From positions 9,176,001-9,240,000 of the forward strand of contig JBHGNT010000010.1 of NCBI GenBank assembly GCA_043228905.1: 64,000 bases of DNA, given 5' to 3'. The notes beneath the pieces are model-generated. The model did not search any database. It was not told where the DNA came from and saw only the letters and a program-made list of their open reading frames with translations. The position numbers and the translations under genes were made by a program. Origin of the DNA: Azolla caroliniana (taxonomy: Eukaryota; Polypodiophyta). Shown piece after piece: positions 30,324 to 41,230 of the stretch. Position 1 is the first letter of the stretch. Every line of letters starts with the position of its first letter.

Positions 30324-30572
30324 ATGACTCACATGACAAGGAAGACACCCACGAAGAAGAAAATGGTCAAAGAAAATGTCAACACACCATGCAAGGGAAG
30401 AAAAAGGACCCCCACCAGAGGGAGGTCAAAGTTATCAACAACTCAAGGCAAGAAGATTTATACAAATATCCTTCGAGGTACAAAATTAGGATGGGGATAT
30501 TTCCTTCGTGCACAACCTGACACTCATGAAGACCTAGACACGTTGTCGCGAAAATACGACGAGGACACGTGA
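30324..30572 (+). CDS. small basic hypothetical ORF
   Basis: 82 codons, MTHMTRKTPTKKKMVKENVN start, very Lys/Arg/Thr-rich in the first half, then ILRGTKLGWGYFLRAQPDTH and an acidic end. No family recognised. It stands alone, with AT-rich flanks and a TATATATATAG at about 30193. It could be a piece of a mobile element or a decayed exon. Confidence 0.2.
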   Translation: MTHMTRKTPTKKKMVKENVNTPCKGRKRTPTRGRSKLSTTQGKKIYTNILRGTKLGWGYFLRAQPDTHEDLDTLSRKYDEDT

Positions 30573-30764
30573 TCTTGAGGCAGGACCCCGAGGCCTCCAA
30601 CCAGAGGATATCAAATTCGTGCGTTTATACTTTAAGAATTAACGAAAACGAGAAAATTTAATAAATTTCATTAAGAAAGGAAAAGAAAAATTACAATCTA
30701 TCCCAAGATTGGGATTACAAAAGTTTAGGAATTATGAGGCTTCGATAAGAAAAAAAAATAGGGT

Positions 30765-30975
30765 TATGGTTTTTTAGAGATATAGCTTCCGTATGGAAAA
30801 TTAGGGTTTTTGAGTGTTATGGCTTCCGTAGGGAAAATTAGAATTAGGTTATACGAGAGATATCGCTCCCGTAGGGAAAATTAGGGTTTTTGAGTGTTAT
30901 GGCTTTCGTAGGGAAAATTAGGGTTTTTGAGTTTTTATAAGAAAATTACGATTAGGGTTTTATAAGATAATTAGG
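30765..30975 (+). repeat. telobox-containing tandem repeat
   Basis: An imperfect unit of 36-78 bases with core GGGAAAATTAGGGTTTTTGA, alternating with GTGTTATGGCTTCCGTA and GAGATATCGCTCCCGTA. TTAGGGTTT (plant telobox/telomere-like) occurs three to four times. Confidence 0.7.
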
Positions 30976-31029
30976 CTTAGAGTGTTTTTTCCCACTCGAA
31001 GATACCCTTGCATGAGGAACTCTACTTTG

Positions 31030-31255
31030 CATCTTGAGTTCAATTGCATGCATCCACATGATCTTTACTTTACATAAAACTTGACTTTAGTTGCATGGCC
31101 TCTACCTTTAGTTGCATGCCTTCCTCATGACCTTTACTTTATGCGTGGCCTCCCTCTTTTCTTTGCATGCCTTTCACATGACCTTTACTTTATGCATGCC
31201 CTCCAACTTTAGTTACATGCGTCCACATCGCCTTTACTTTACTTTACTTTAATTC
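31030..31255 (+). repeat. CATGACCTTTACTTTATGC minisatellite
   Basis: About four imperfect copies of a ~60-bp unit containing TTGCATGCC, CATGACCTTTACTTTATGC and GGCCTCC, ending in (CTTTA)n. Confidence 0.65.
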
Positions 31256-31284
31256 GCCGCATGATCCTATCATCCGTCCATCTC

Positions 31285-31740
31285 GATCGTTGCCCATCCG
31301 ATCCATCTGGTCCGCGTCCGGTTTTCGTTCCATCGCCATCCAGTTGCCGGTTCTGTTTGATTACCGATTGTTGGCTTCGTCCGATTGGTTGCCGGTTGCC
31401 GGTTCTGTCGTCATCCGATTCTGGTTCCCAACTTCGTCGCCGGCTCCGTCTGGTTTCCAATCCGTCGTCGTCCAGTTGCCGATTGCCGGCTCTGTCCAAT
31501 TGGTCGCCGGTTGTCGGTTCCATCGCCATCCGATTCTAGTTCCGGTTTCCAACTTCATTGCCGGCTCCGTCCAGTTTCCAATTGCCAACTCCATCCGGTT
31601 TCCAGTTCCCGACTTTGTTGCCAGTTCTATTCGATCGTTGGCTCCTTCCGGTTTCCAATTGCTGACTCCATCCAGTTTCCAGTTTCCGGTTTTGTTGGTT
31701 CTATCCGATCACCGGCTCTATCCGGTCACCAGTTCCTTAG
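31285..31740 (+). repeat. CCGGTTCC-type GC-rich minisatellite
   Basis: Degenerate repeats of units such as GGTTGCCGGTTCTGTC, GCCATCCGATTC and CCGGTTTCCAATTGCC. They produce overlapping open frames in three or more frames on both strands, so none is taken as coding. Confidence 0.7.
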
Positions 31741-32109
31741 CCACATTTGTCCATGTAGACAAATTGGTCCAAGTCCAACCATTCCTTTCGTGCTCTCAAC
31801 ACATATATGAAAACTAATAGTTCTCAATCTCCTTATATAGATGGATCCTAAAGTTTCCTATCAATGTGGGATATTTCACAATTCTATTTTCCTTATCGTC
31901 TCAAACATCATATTCACATAACTTGATACTTATTTATCTGTTTCATGTGTAGTGAAATGCATTATAAAGCTCTTGAAGATATCTATCTTTCCATATCAAG
32001 CTAGTAATCTAATCTAAAATAATTATTTCATTATTTTTTACATAGTGTGTGAAGAATCACACGACAACGTGGATGATAAAAACTTGGGACATTTGTGTTG
32101 ACTCAACAT

Positions 32110-32573
32110 ATTGCAAACTAAAGAGCCACACTGACAGAAAAGCATGAAGAGAGATTGTTGTGTTGTATAGCTTCCATGCAAACAAAAATGCAAGCACTGC
32201 ATGCCGATTTGGAAGAAGTGTCATCTGGTGAGATGGCGGCAAAGAAACAATTCACATCTATGTCGAATACATACAAATGGATTGCATCAACAATCCAAAA
32301 TTCTAAAAGAGATGTGTTGAAGAGGAGTTGAAGAAGGAGCTCACAAATATGGGTACTCGTCTAGAAGCATAGAAGAAAGATCTAGAGACATGGAAGTTTT
32401 CTCGTTTTGAAATTGATGCGCAGTTATCAGCCTTAAAGCTACATTCAGAGTACCTAACATGTTTGATGAAGGGTCTAAAAGAGAAATGTTTAGATCCTTT
32501 GTGTCTGGACGTAGTTGAGCACCCCGTCTGCATGGAAAGTATAATTACAAGTATGACTATATCACGGTAATGG
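32110..32573 (+). pseudogene. coiled-coil coding remnant, unknown
   Basis: Plus-strand protein-like sequence in two frames: CCIASMQTKMQALHADLEEV, SSGEMAAKKQF, then EELKKELTNMGTRLEA, a TAG, KKDLETWKFSRFEIDAQLSA and LKGLKEKCLDPLCLDVVEHP. The first part has coiled-coil heptads; the end has a CLDPLCLDVVEHPV pattern that faintly recalls a U-box start but lacks the rest. Probably a decayed exon or element ORF. Confidence 0.3.
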
Positions 32574-32887
32574 TTCATATTTTTCCTTTTTGATCTTCTA
32601 TGGTATAAAATATCATTGGTGCTAATATAGTGTATGTTGTGTCTCGTTATTGAAGGTGTTTATTCTATGGCCCTGGATTCAAGCTTGACGCTATGCATGC
32701 TATCATTACACCATGCTTGCACACATATCATTGAACACATTCACATTCACAAGTGGAAGGATCACGCATAAATGGAAGGATAAGGAATATTTTGTTTGAT
32801 TTTAGTACTTTTTCAATGATTTTACAAAACATATTGATACCAATATCATACATGTTCAAATATACTATGAAAAAGGTTAAAAATCCA

Positions 32888-34072
32888 CTATTTTTGTGAT
32901 TTAGTACTCTTTAGATCGGGTACGTGCCGAACTTGGTGCAGGGTTATTATGTTGCCATTTGGAAATCTGATGGGAACTTCTCTAGTTCCTGCTATCTTGC
33001 ACTCCTCCCCATTTCCTAGTCGGACTGTGCCGCTAGCGTCAACTGAATAGTTCGAAAACCATTCAATGTTCGGGGTCACGTGAAATGTGGCACCAGAGTC
33101 TAGTAGCCACGTGTATGCAGCTTGTGCACTATAGAAGACTTCCCCGATCATCAAATCCTCTAGGAAGAGGGTTTCTCCGGATCGGGTGTCGGCAACATTG
33201 ACCTGGTTGCCAACTGGAGAGTGGTCCGAGTCAGAACGTCTCCTCGATTCCGCTCGGATTGTCGTACCCCTCTCTTTTCTCTTTATTGACCAGTAATCGG
33301 AAATATTGTGGCCAGCTTTCCTCCAGTGTGTGCAGTACTCACTTGATCGGCCTGTTTTCGACTTTGAGTGTTGTCGGTCTCCCCTCGTTTTCAATCGGTT
33401 GTAGCATCGACCGGTTCTGTCGGCTTGTTCTTTTGTTCGACTCTGTCGGTCGAACAACTTGGTCGAGTGGTGGGCTTCTACCGACTCATCGATAGTTAGT
33501 CCCATCAATTTTCGCCGAATGTCCTCTGTGAGGACTTGGCCGATTGTTTCGTCTAGATTCAAAATCGGTCAGCTATTGGCGTATGTCATGCAGAATACCT
33601 CCCAACTCGCCGGCAAGCTCGATAGGAGGGCAAGGGCTTTCACTTCTTCTTCGAAGTTGATCCCTTGTGACGAGAGCTCTGACAACACCCGGCTGAAGGT
33701 GTTGATGTGGGAGGTTGCCGGATCAAACTCTCTCATCTTCATGTTGAACAGTTGTTTGATCAAAAACAATTTCGAAGATGAGGACTTCTTTTCACAAACG
33801 GCCTTTAGCTTCTCCCACAATGAGAACGCTATCATCTCTTTCACCATGCTGAAATAGATGTTTTCAGCCAGATGCATTCAAATGGTGGAGCGTGCGATTT
33901 CATCCATTGATCTCCACTCCTCGCTTGTCATTGAGGCAAGTTTTTCGTTGTGCGTAATGGCTTCAACCTGCCTTCAGATGATCAGCACATCCTGCATCAT
34001 CTCCTTCCACAAGGCAAAGTTTTTGTCATCGAATTTCCTGATTTCAACTCTTGTTCCAAATGTTGAATCCAT
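32888..34072 (-). pseudogene. copia-2 gag and protease
   Basis: Gag begins at ATG 34072 (MDSTFGTRVEIRKFD). Body: LFLIKQLFNMKMREFDPATS, LALLSSLPASWEVFCMTYAN. The zinc-knuckle region reads YCTHWRKAGHNISDYW: two of the four ligands are gone (Cys to Trp and Cys to Tyr). Protease WLLDSGATFHVTP is intact, followed by IEWFSNYSVDASGTVRLGNG and LHQVRHVPDLKS where the copy ends. Two open pieces, 33877-33569 and 33562-32888, are separated by a stop. Confidence 0.82.
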
Positions 34073-34160
34073 ATTCTTTTTGTGAACTTCAGATTTCTAA
34101 CCTGGTCTTTTCTTTCAGCTTCTTCTTCTGTTGTTTGTTGTCATCGAACAACAAGGTTTG

Positions 34161-34172
34161 CTCTGATACCAA
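34161..34172 (-). promoter_or_regulatory. copia-2 primer-binding site
   Basis: On the minus strand reads TTGGTATCAGAG next to the LTR; complementary to initiator tRNA-Met. Confidence 0.8.
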
Positions 34173-34173
34173 T

Positions 34174-34479
34174 TGTTGACAACGAGTGCATTTTGCGGAA
34201 ACGTGTATGGATTTGTTGTCAGTTATGAACAATGAACAACGCAGACAGAAAAATAGAATAGGCGTAGACTTACATAGTGCAACCTTTAATGGAAAGCTTT
34301 ATTGCTTCATTCTCACTCACTCTCTTAGAGATACAATACACAACACCAGAGAATCAGTACTTTGTCTCTTTGTCTCTCTTCCACTTGTCACTCTTTGATT
34401 ATATACTAAGCCCTAACTTATTAACGAGTTCACACTCGGACAGATACAATTTGGAAGGAGTTAGCCTTTTATGCCAACA
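34174..34479 (-). repeat. copia-2 5' LTR
   Basis: 306 bases, plus-strand ends TGTTGACAACGAG and TATGCCAACA. It is the reverse complement of the copia-3 LTRs (34962-35266). Confidence 0.85.
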
Positions 34480-34956
34480 ATCGCGGCATCTGGACCCAGC
34501 AAGGGAAGGCCGCAACAGACTGCTGGTACTGTGGTAAGAAAGGCCATAGAGAAAGCGAGTGCTGGAAAAAAGGAGCTGATTCGGAGAAAGCTGGATCAAG
34601 CAGAAGAGATGCAAATAGGCATCAGAGGTCGCACTACGTGGAAGGCTCTGAACGAGCCGAAAATGGATCGGGCCTAGCCTTCGTAATGAAGCACGAGGCC
34701 AATTCAATGGCAGTGAACACCTCAAAACCGAATGAGGTGTAATATGTTAACTCCGGAGCGTCAAATAATATGACGAGTCACAAGGAATGGTTCTCATACT
34801 TGGAGAAACCGGAAAAGCAAGGCATGGTCGAAACCGAAGACGATGATACATGGATGCTGACTGGGCAGGCTACAGAGCTGATATTAGATGTAGAAATTGA
34901 CCTCCATTTTTTCTCCAAAGGTGGACCCATGTCCAACCGCAAGGCTTAACAACAAA
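34480..34956 (+). pseudogene. copia fragment: gag zinc knuckle and protease (B family)
   Basis: Plus-strand frame with CWYCGKKGHRESECWKKGAD (intact CCHC, 34522-34580), RSHYVEGSERAENGSG, LAFVMKHEANSMAV and YVNSGASNNMTSHKEWFSYL (protease D changed to N, with a TAA before it). It closely parallels copia-B at 47880-47560. It is bounded on the left by copia-2 and on the right by the copia-3 target site. Confidence 0.75.
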
Positions 34957-34961
34957 TCCAA

Positions 34962-35266
34962 TGTTGGCGTAAAAGGCCAACTCCTTCCAAGTTGTATTCG
35001 TCCGAGTGTGAACTCGTCAATAAGTTAGGGCTTAGTATATAAGCGAATACCTAACATTGTATAGATGACGAGTGATGAGTGACAAAGAAACGAAGTGTCT
35101 ATGCATTGTATCTCAGAGAGAGAGTGAGAGTGAAGCAATAGAGCTCTCCATTAGAGCTTGCACTGTGTAAGTCCACGCCTACTCTATTTTCTGTCTACAT
35201 TGTTTGTTGTTCAGAACCGACAACAGATCCATACACATTTCCGCAAAGCGCACTCATTACCCCACA
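34962..35266 (+). repeat. copia-3 5' LTR
   Basis: 305 bases, TGTTGGCGTAAAAGG to ACCCCACA. TATATAA box at 35036-35042. Confidence 0.9.
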
Positions 35267-35268
35267 AC

Positions 35269-35280
35269 TGGTATTAGAGC
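35269..35280 (+). promoter_or_regulatory. copia-3 primer-binding site
   Basis: TGGTATTAGAGC, initiator tRNA-Met type with one C-to-T change, 2 bases after the LTR. Confidence 0.8.
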
Positions 35281-35365
35281 GAATCTTTGATGTTTGGCGG
35301 CAACAAACAACAGAAGAAGCTGAAAGAAAAGACCAGGTCAGAAATCCCAAGTTCACAAAAAGAAT

Positions 35366-36245
35366 ATGGCTTCAACATCCGGAACAAGAGTTGAAATCAA
35401 GAAATTCGACAACAAAAACTTTGCCTTGTGGAAGGAGATGATGCAGGATGTGTTGATCATTTGAAGACAGGTCTAAGCCACTCGGCACAGAGAAAAACCT
35501 ACTTCAATGACAACCAAGGAGTGGAGATCAACGGACGAAATTGCACACTCCACCATCCGAATGCATCTGGCTGAAAATGTCTATTTCAGCATGGCAAAAG
35601 AGACGACAATGTTCTGACTGTGGGAGAAGCTACATGTCGTTTATGAAAAAGAAGTCTTCATCTTCAAAACTGATTTTGATCAAACAACTGTTCAACATGA
35701 AGATGAGAGAGACCGATCCGGCAACCTCCCACATAAACACCTTCAGCCGGGTGTTATCTGAGCTCTCGTCACAAGGGATCAACTTCGAAGAAGAAGTGAA
35801 AGCCCTTGCCTTCCTATCGAGCTTGCTGATGAGTTGGGACGTATTCTGCACGACATACGCCAATAGTCGATCGATCCTAAACTTCGACGAAACAATCGGC
35901 CAAGTCCTCACAAAGGACATCAGGCGAACATCGATGGGACTAACCATTGATGAGTCAGCAGAAGCCCATCACTCGATCGAGTCGTTCGATTGACAGAGTC
36001 AAACGAAAGAACAAGCCGACAGAACCGGTCAACGCTACAACCGATCAAAAACAAGGGGAGACCGACAGCGGTCGAAGTCGAAAACGGGCCGATCAAGTGA
36101 GTACTGCACACACTGCAGGAAAGCTAGTCACAATGTTTCCGACTACTGGTCATTAAAAAGAAAAGAGAGCGGTCAGCGATCCAAGCGGAATCGGGGACGT
36201 TCCGACTCAGACCACTCTCTAGTCGGCAACCAAATCAACATTGCC
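35366..36245 (+). pseudogene. copia-3 gag
   Basis: ATG 35366 (MASTSGTRVEIKKFDNKNFA). A TGA near 35462 follows KEMMQDVLII. Later blocks: LILIKQLFNMKMRETDPATS, ALAFLSSLLMSWDVFCTTYA. The knuckle CTHCRKASHNVSDYW keeps three ligands; the last Cys is Tyr, the same change as in copia-2, so it was probably present in their common source. TGA near 35990 and TAA near 36155 interrupt. Confidence 0.82.
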
Positions 36246-37828
36246 GACACTTGATCCGGAGAAATCCTCTCCTTAGAGGACTCAATGATCGGAGAAGTCC
36301 TCTATAGTGCACTAGTTGCACACACGTGGCTACTAGACTCTAGCGTCACATTTCACGTGACCCCCAACATTGAATGGTTCTCGAACTATTTAGCCGACAC
36401 CAATGGCACAATCCAACTGGGAAACGGGTAGGAGTGCAAGATAGCCGGAACCAGGGAGGTTCCCATCAGATTGCCAAATGGCAAGCCAATAAACCTGCAC
36501 CGAGTTCAGCACATACCCAATCTAAAGAGGAGTCTGGTCTCCATTGGCATGTTAGCCAAAGACAGGTATCGAACGACTCTACAAGAGTCGACATGGGTGA
36601 TCAGCTGAGGAAACCTCAAAATCGGTAGTGGGCACAAGTATAATAATCTATACCCATTGATGGCGATCAACCCTGAAGGGGCCGTGAACATAGCCGAGAA
36701 AACTGACCTGAACTTATGACATGGCCGACTTGGCTACATGTCTCAAGCCGGACTTGATCGACTGATGTCGGTTGGATACATCCCGAAAATCCAAGCAAAG
36801 ATGGACTTCTGCAAGCATTGTCGATATGGGAAACAGACCCGAAGTCCGCACTCTGTCCACTATGAGACAGTACGACAACCCCTAGAGCTCGTGCACACAA
36901 ATATATGTGGGCCCATGCCAAAGCGATCACTAGGAGGCTCCCGGTACTTCATCACATTCGTAGATGACTGTACATAGAAATTTTGGGTTGGGCATACTCC
37001 ATCAAGTCCAAAGATGAAGCACTCGAGGTCTTCACTCGATGGATATCTAAAGTGGAGAACCGGTCAGGATATAGAGTGAAGACACTCCAATCCAATAACG
37101 GAGGTGAGTACACCTCTAGAGCCTTCAAACAGTACCTGTTCGGAAAAGGGATACGACACCAAAAGATCGTTCCCTACACACCCATGCAAAATGGAGGGGC
37201 AGAACAGATCAACAGGACGATCCAGGAGAGGGTGACATCAATGCTCCAACAAGCCGGACTAAAGCTAGAATTCTGGGCCGAGGCATTGCAGTCGGTAGTG
37301 TGCCTGATCAATCTGGCGCCGCCAAAAGCAATCAGGCTCGAAGTGCCACATACACTATGGTCAGGCGAACAGCCGACCTATGATAGGCTCCGTATATTCA
37401 GATGCGAAGCCTTTATCCCTAGGGACAAAAGGATGAAGTTGGCACCCCATGCAACGAAGTGCATATTTCTTGGTTATGGAACCGATGGGGACTTCGGCTA
37501 CGGGCTACGGGTATCCTTCGAAGATGACAACATTGTCGTAAAAGGACCAACCCACTGGGCCGAATCGGAGACTCGACAAACAGTCGAACTCCAACAAGCC
37601 ACCAACTTCCCTGCCGACACCGAAATGGCAACAATTCCTATCGTCGAACTCCAAGACAAAGTCATCAAAGACACAGTCGAATCGACCAAGATCGATAAAC
37701 TTGGCAAAGTCACCAAGAGACAAGTCAGAAAAGAGTCGACGACAACCACAGGGGATGACAACCAAACACTGTCAAAATTCCAATCTGGGGGCGGGACACC
37801 TAACAAGAATCCTGATACAGATGGTTGA
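36246..37828 (+). pseudogene. copia-3 protease and integrase
   Basis: Protease WLLDSSVTFHVTP (usual DSGAT changed to DSSVT). Integrase HGRLGYMSQAGLDRLMSVGY and CKHCRYGKQTR (zinc region), LVHTNICGPM (first D changed to N), QSNNGGEYTSR (second D changed to N) and NGGAEQINRTIQER (E changed to Q position-wise). At least two catalytic acids are therefore lost. Stops near 36253, 36430, 36606 and 36977. The 3' part after 37600 is the variable linker to RT. Confidence 0.82.
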
Positions 37829-37979
37829 ACTAATACCGATCGACCAAGAGAGCTTATCGAAGGATCCGAACCAAACATCTCAGCACGGGGGAGATCTAGA
37901 CGAGCTCGAAGGCAAACAAAGTTCTACCAACCGGGCCTCAACTACGTCAACTACACGGATGTAGGCGAACCAAGCACAT

Positions 37980-39860
37980 ATGAAGAAGTTATGGCCGCAC
38001 CGGATGCCAAAACATGGCTACAAGCCATGCAATCCGAAATGGACTCGATTCATCAGAATCAGACATGGGAGCTGGTCGAACTACCAACTAGAAGGAAGCC
38101 GCTACCTTGCAAATTGGTTTTCCGATACAAGTATGTATCCGACTCAGAGAAACCCAAGTACAAAGCTCGGCTTGTTGCAAAAGGATTCAAATAGGAATAC
38201 GGGGTCGACTACGACGAGATATTCTCACCAGTAGTTAAGATGACCACGCTCCGACTTGTAAAAAGAATGCGGAAGCAAGTAGAAACCCGAACACCGAGAA
38301 TATGCAAGTTTAATGGAGAGCTTGTATATGCACAGTACGCGGGAGAGACAGAGAGAATAAACAGAGAACGAAATTCAAAAATAATACTCAATCTGTACAT
38401 AGGATGTGCTCAGTGAGCACTTTTATACAAGTCCATAAAGACTGACAGAAGTACTAACACGTACTTCAATGCTCATAAGCGAGCTCTACACTAACTCCCA
38501 AAATGTATTCCTACGCGGAATATCTTCCCAACGGCCTCGCGGTTTACGCACCGCTACAGCTTCTCGTTGCGTACCGGTCTGCGCACCGGTTTACACATCC
38601 GGTTTTCCCACCGGTCCGGCCTAACCGATCGATCCCAACCGATCCGGTTCTCGGCTTGCACAGTCGATCCGGCCAATGTTGAGCTTGTATCTCAACATGA
38701 CTCCTACTAGGAGTCGTGGTGACAGAAGATCTAGAGCTCAAGCAGATGGGCGAAAAGACGGCATTCCTACATGGAGATCTGGAAGAAGACATATACATGT
38801 TTCAACCGGCAGGCTTCACGGCAACGGGGGAGGACAATCACCTCGTATGTGGACTAAAGAAAAGTCTATATGGCCTAAAACAAGCGCCAAGAATGTGGTA
38901 CCAGAAGTTTGACTCCTACATATGGCAGCTTGGATACAACAGATCAGACTCTGACCCATGCATGTATGTTCGGCAACTGGCCGACAAGTCAAGATCTATC
39001 TGATCCTATACGTCGACGACATGTTGATTGCAAAAAGCAATCAAGCAGAGATCGGTAAGCTGAAGCGGAGCCTTCACGCAAAGTTCGCGATGAAGGAACT
39101 AGGACAAGCCTGACACATACTGGGCATGAGGATAGAGCGAAATCGGACAACCAAAACTCTCAGACTCTCCCAGTTTGAATACATCCACAAGGTGCTGAAG
39201 TGCTTCAACATGGAGAATGAAAAGCCAGCACCAACACCACTTCCGACATCGATTGGACTATCGGACAGAAACTCTCCTTCGACAGACAAGGAGAGAGAAC
39301 TTAATAGAAAAATACCCTACACATCGGCAGTAGGAAGTATCACGTACGCAATGGTGGCGACCTGACCCGACCTAGCCTATGTCGTAGGGGTGGTCAGCCG
39401 GTACATGTCAAACCCAGGAAAGAAGCATTGGGAGGCCGTCAAGCACATCCTTAGGTATCTAAAAGGAACCCTAGATGCACAACTGACTTTCGGACTAACA
39501 ACCTCAGCCGAAGTCGAAGGCTACACCGATTTCGACTATGCCGGAAATGCAGATAATCGGAAATCAACATCAGGCTACATCTTCACCTATGGTGGCGGGG
39601 CGATATCATGGAGGTCGAAACTTCAAGAGTGCACGGCTCTGTCTACCACAGAAGTCGAGTACATAGCAGCATCGGAAGCAGCGAAGGAAGCGATCTGGCT
39701 GCACCGACTGACTACCGACTTCGGAACTGCAAGTTGAAACGACTGATCAGCGCCGACCATCTATTGCGACTCACAGAGCGCAATACACCTCATCAACAAT
39801 CCCATCTATCATGCAAAGACAAAGCACATTGAGGTTCGGTATCATCATATCCGGGAGCTC
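37980..39860 (+). pseudogene. copia-3 reverse transcriptase and RNase H, split by a solo LTR
   Basis: RT start: [49 protein letters not shown] at 38256. After the solo LTR it resumes (38703) [40 protein letters not shown], then YVDD at 39009-39020 (intact). RNase H: GYTDFDYAGNADNRKSTSGY and LQECTALSTTEVEYIAA (39517-39680). The end DVRYHHIRE-like (39836-39860) is frameshifted. Stops near 38192, 39001, 39110 and 39364. Confidence 0.85.
38257..38697 (-). mobile_element. solo LTR of the copia-B family inside copia-3 RT
   Basis: Plus-strand ends TGTAAAAAGAATGCGG and ATCTCAACA. Parallel to the copia-B LTRs (TTTAATGGAGAGCTTG, GGGAGAGACAGAGAGA, CTTTTATACAAGTCC, CAATGTTGAGCTTGT). Flanked by CGACT (38252-38256) and TGACT (38698-38702), a target duplication with one C-to-T change. 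Removing it restores a continuous RT reading across the site. 441 bases. Confidence 0.85.
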
Positions 39861-40198
39861 GTAAATGAAAAGAAACTCGAAGTCCGGAAGATCGACACCG
39901 AGGTGAACATCGTCGATTGCCTGACGAAACCACTCCCAGATCTACGCTTCGGAGCACTAAGGACGAAAATGGGGCTACGACAAGCGACCGAGCAGAAGAA
40001 AGCCGAACGAGGAGCAGAAGGTAAGATCTGATCAAAACGATACCAACACATCCTATACATCTGCCAACTCGGTTGCATGCCAACCGACTTGTAACATATA
40101 AACTTAGATCAATTTTGTAATCTAGGCTTACGGGGAAGATAACCCCAACCCCAAATACTTGTACATGCAAGAAAGAGTAGTCCTTTTACGGGTGAGTT

Positions 40199-40504
40199 TG
40201 TTGGCATAAAAGGCCGACTCCTTCCAAGTTGTATCCGTCCGAGTGTGAACTCGTCAATAAGTTAGGGCTTAGTATATAAGCAAATACCTAACATTGTATA
40301 GAGTGACGAGTGACGCGTGACAAAGAAACGATTCGTTTGTGCATTGTATCTCAGAGGGAGAGTGAGAGCGAAGGAATAGAGCTTTCCATTAGAGCTTGCA
40401 CTGTGTAAGTCCACGCCTACTCTATTTTTTGTTTGCGTTGTTTGCTATTCAGAATCGACAACAGATCCATACAAATTTCCGCAAAGCGCACTAGTTACCC
40501 CACA
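40199..40504 (+). repeat. copia-3 3' LTR
   Basis: 306 bases, TGTTGGCATAAAAGG to ACCCCACA, followed by the target duplication TCCAA. Confidence 0.9.
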
Positions 40505-40509
40505 TCCAA

Positions 40510-41230
40510 TAATAAAAAAGCCAATCGATTTTTGTCGAAGATGCAGGCTTCACTCATTTGTAGGATTTCTTATCTTACCAAACGATGTTAACTCAATACG
40601 ATAAAGTTATGCTTTAAAGAATGTAATTGTTCATTAACGCGTGTTAAATTATCTAAAATTTGTTGGAATCATTCTCACTAATATGGTATGAATTAGGCTA
40701 GGATTCAATATACTACATACACTGATACAACTTGTCATAATTACATAATTACACAAATTGAATAATTGTAATTCATCATAAATACAATAGATACTAATAG
40801 TCTATGTAACATCAAGGTGATGATAAATCAACAATTTGGCGAAATTTTCACCACTGAAAATTTCTCATAGAAATGAAGAAATACCTCAAAAGAATTTATG
40901 CTCACTGAGAGTTAATCTTGTATAATACCATAATGTACTCAAGAAGCAAGATGGGTCCATATACCTAAGTAAAAACCTAGGTTGCTTGAAGCTTCGAAGT
41001 TCGGATTTCGTGTAGGCTGCTTCCATATCCTGCGTAAAAACCTAGTATTTACAAAATGTAGACACTCGTTACAAATACCCCCAATTATTTTCTTTTTCTC
41101 TACTAAAAAGCACCCTAGAAAATTTATTTTTAAATTATTTACTAATTTAGGCTTAGAAAAAATGACAGTTCCAAAAGGTAGAATACGTGTGGGTATTCTA
41201 AAACGTACTCTATCTATAAAATACACATTT
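40510..41230. other. unassigned AT-rich stretch between copia-3 and copia-C
   Basis: Low-complexity AT-rich DNA. No coding, LTR or tandem structure recognised. Part of it may be the missing 3' end of copia-C, diverged past recognition. Confidence 0.35.

Larger units (their letters stand above)
32888..34479 (-). mobile_element. copia-2: truncated minus-strand copia element
   Basis: From right to left: 5' LTR (34174-34479), PBS, gag, protease. It stops at about 32888 after the protease with no 3' part or 3' LTR. Its LTR and gag match those of copia-3 in the opposite orientation, so both belong to one family. Confidence 0.85.
34962..40504 (+). mobile_element. copia-3: complete Ty1/copia element with target duplication
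   Basis: LTRs 34962-35266 and 40199-40504, flanked by TCCAA at 34957-34961 and 40505-40509. Internal order is PBS, gag, protease, integrase, RT, RNase H. A solo LTR of another family lies inside RT (38257-38697). Structurally full length (5.5 kb including the insert) but inactive: stops, frameshifts, a lost integrase aspartate and the insert. The LTRs differ at about 25 of 305 positions by eye. Confidence 0.92.

Noticed and set aside
31239-31817. Overlapping open frames of 77-175 codons on both strands
   Set aside because: Produced by the stop-poor GC-rich minisatellite; open in several frames at once and without domains.
32145-32573. U-box ubiquitin ligase domain at the end of the coiled-coil remnant
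   Set aside because: Only CLDPLCLDVVEHPV faintly fits; the rest of the domain is absent, so I kept it as unknown.
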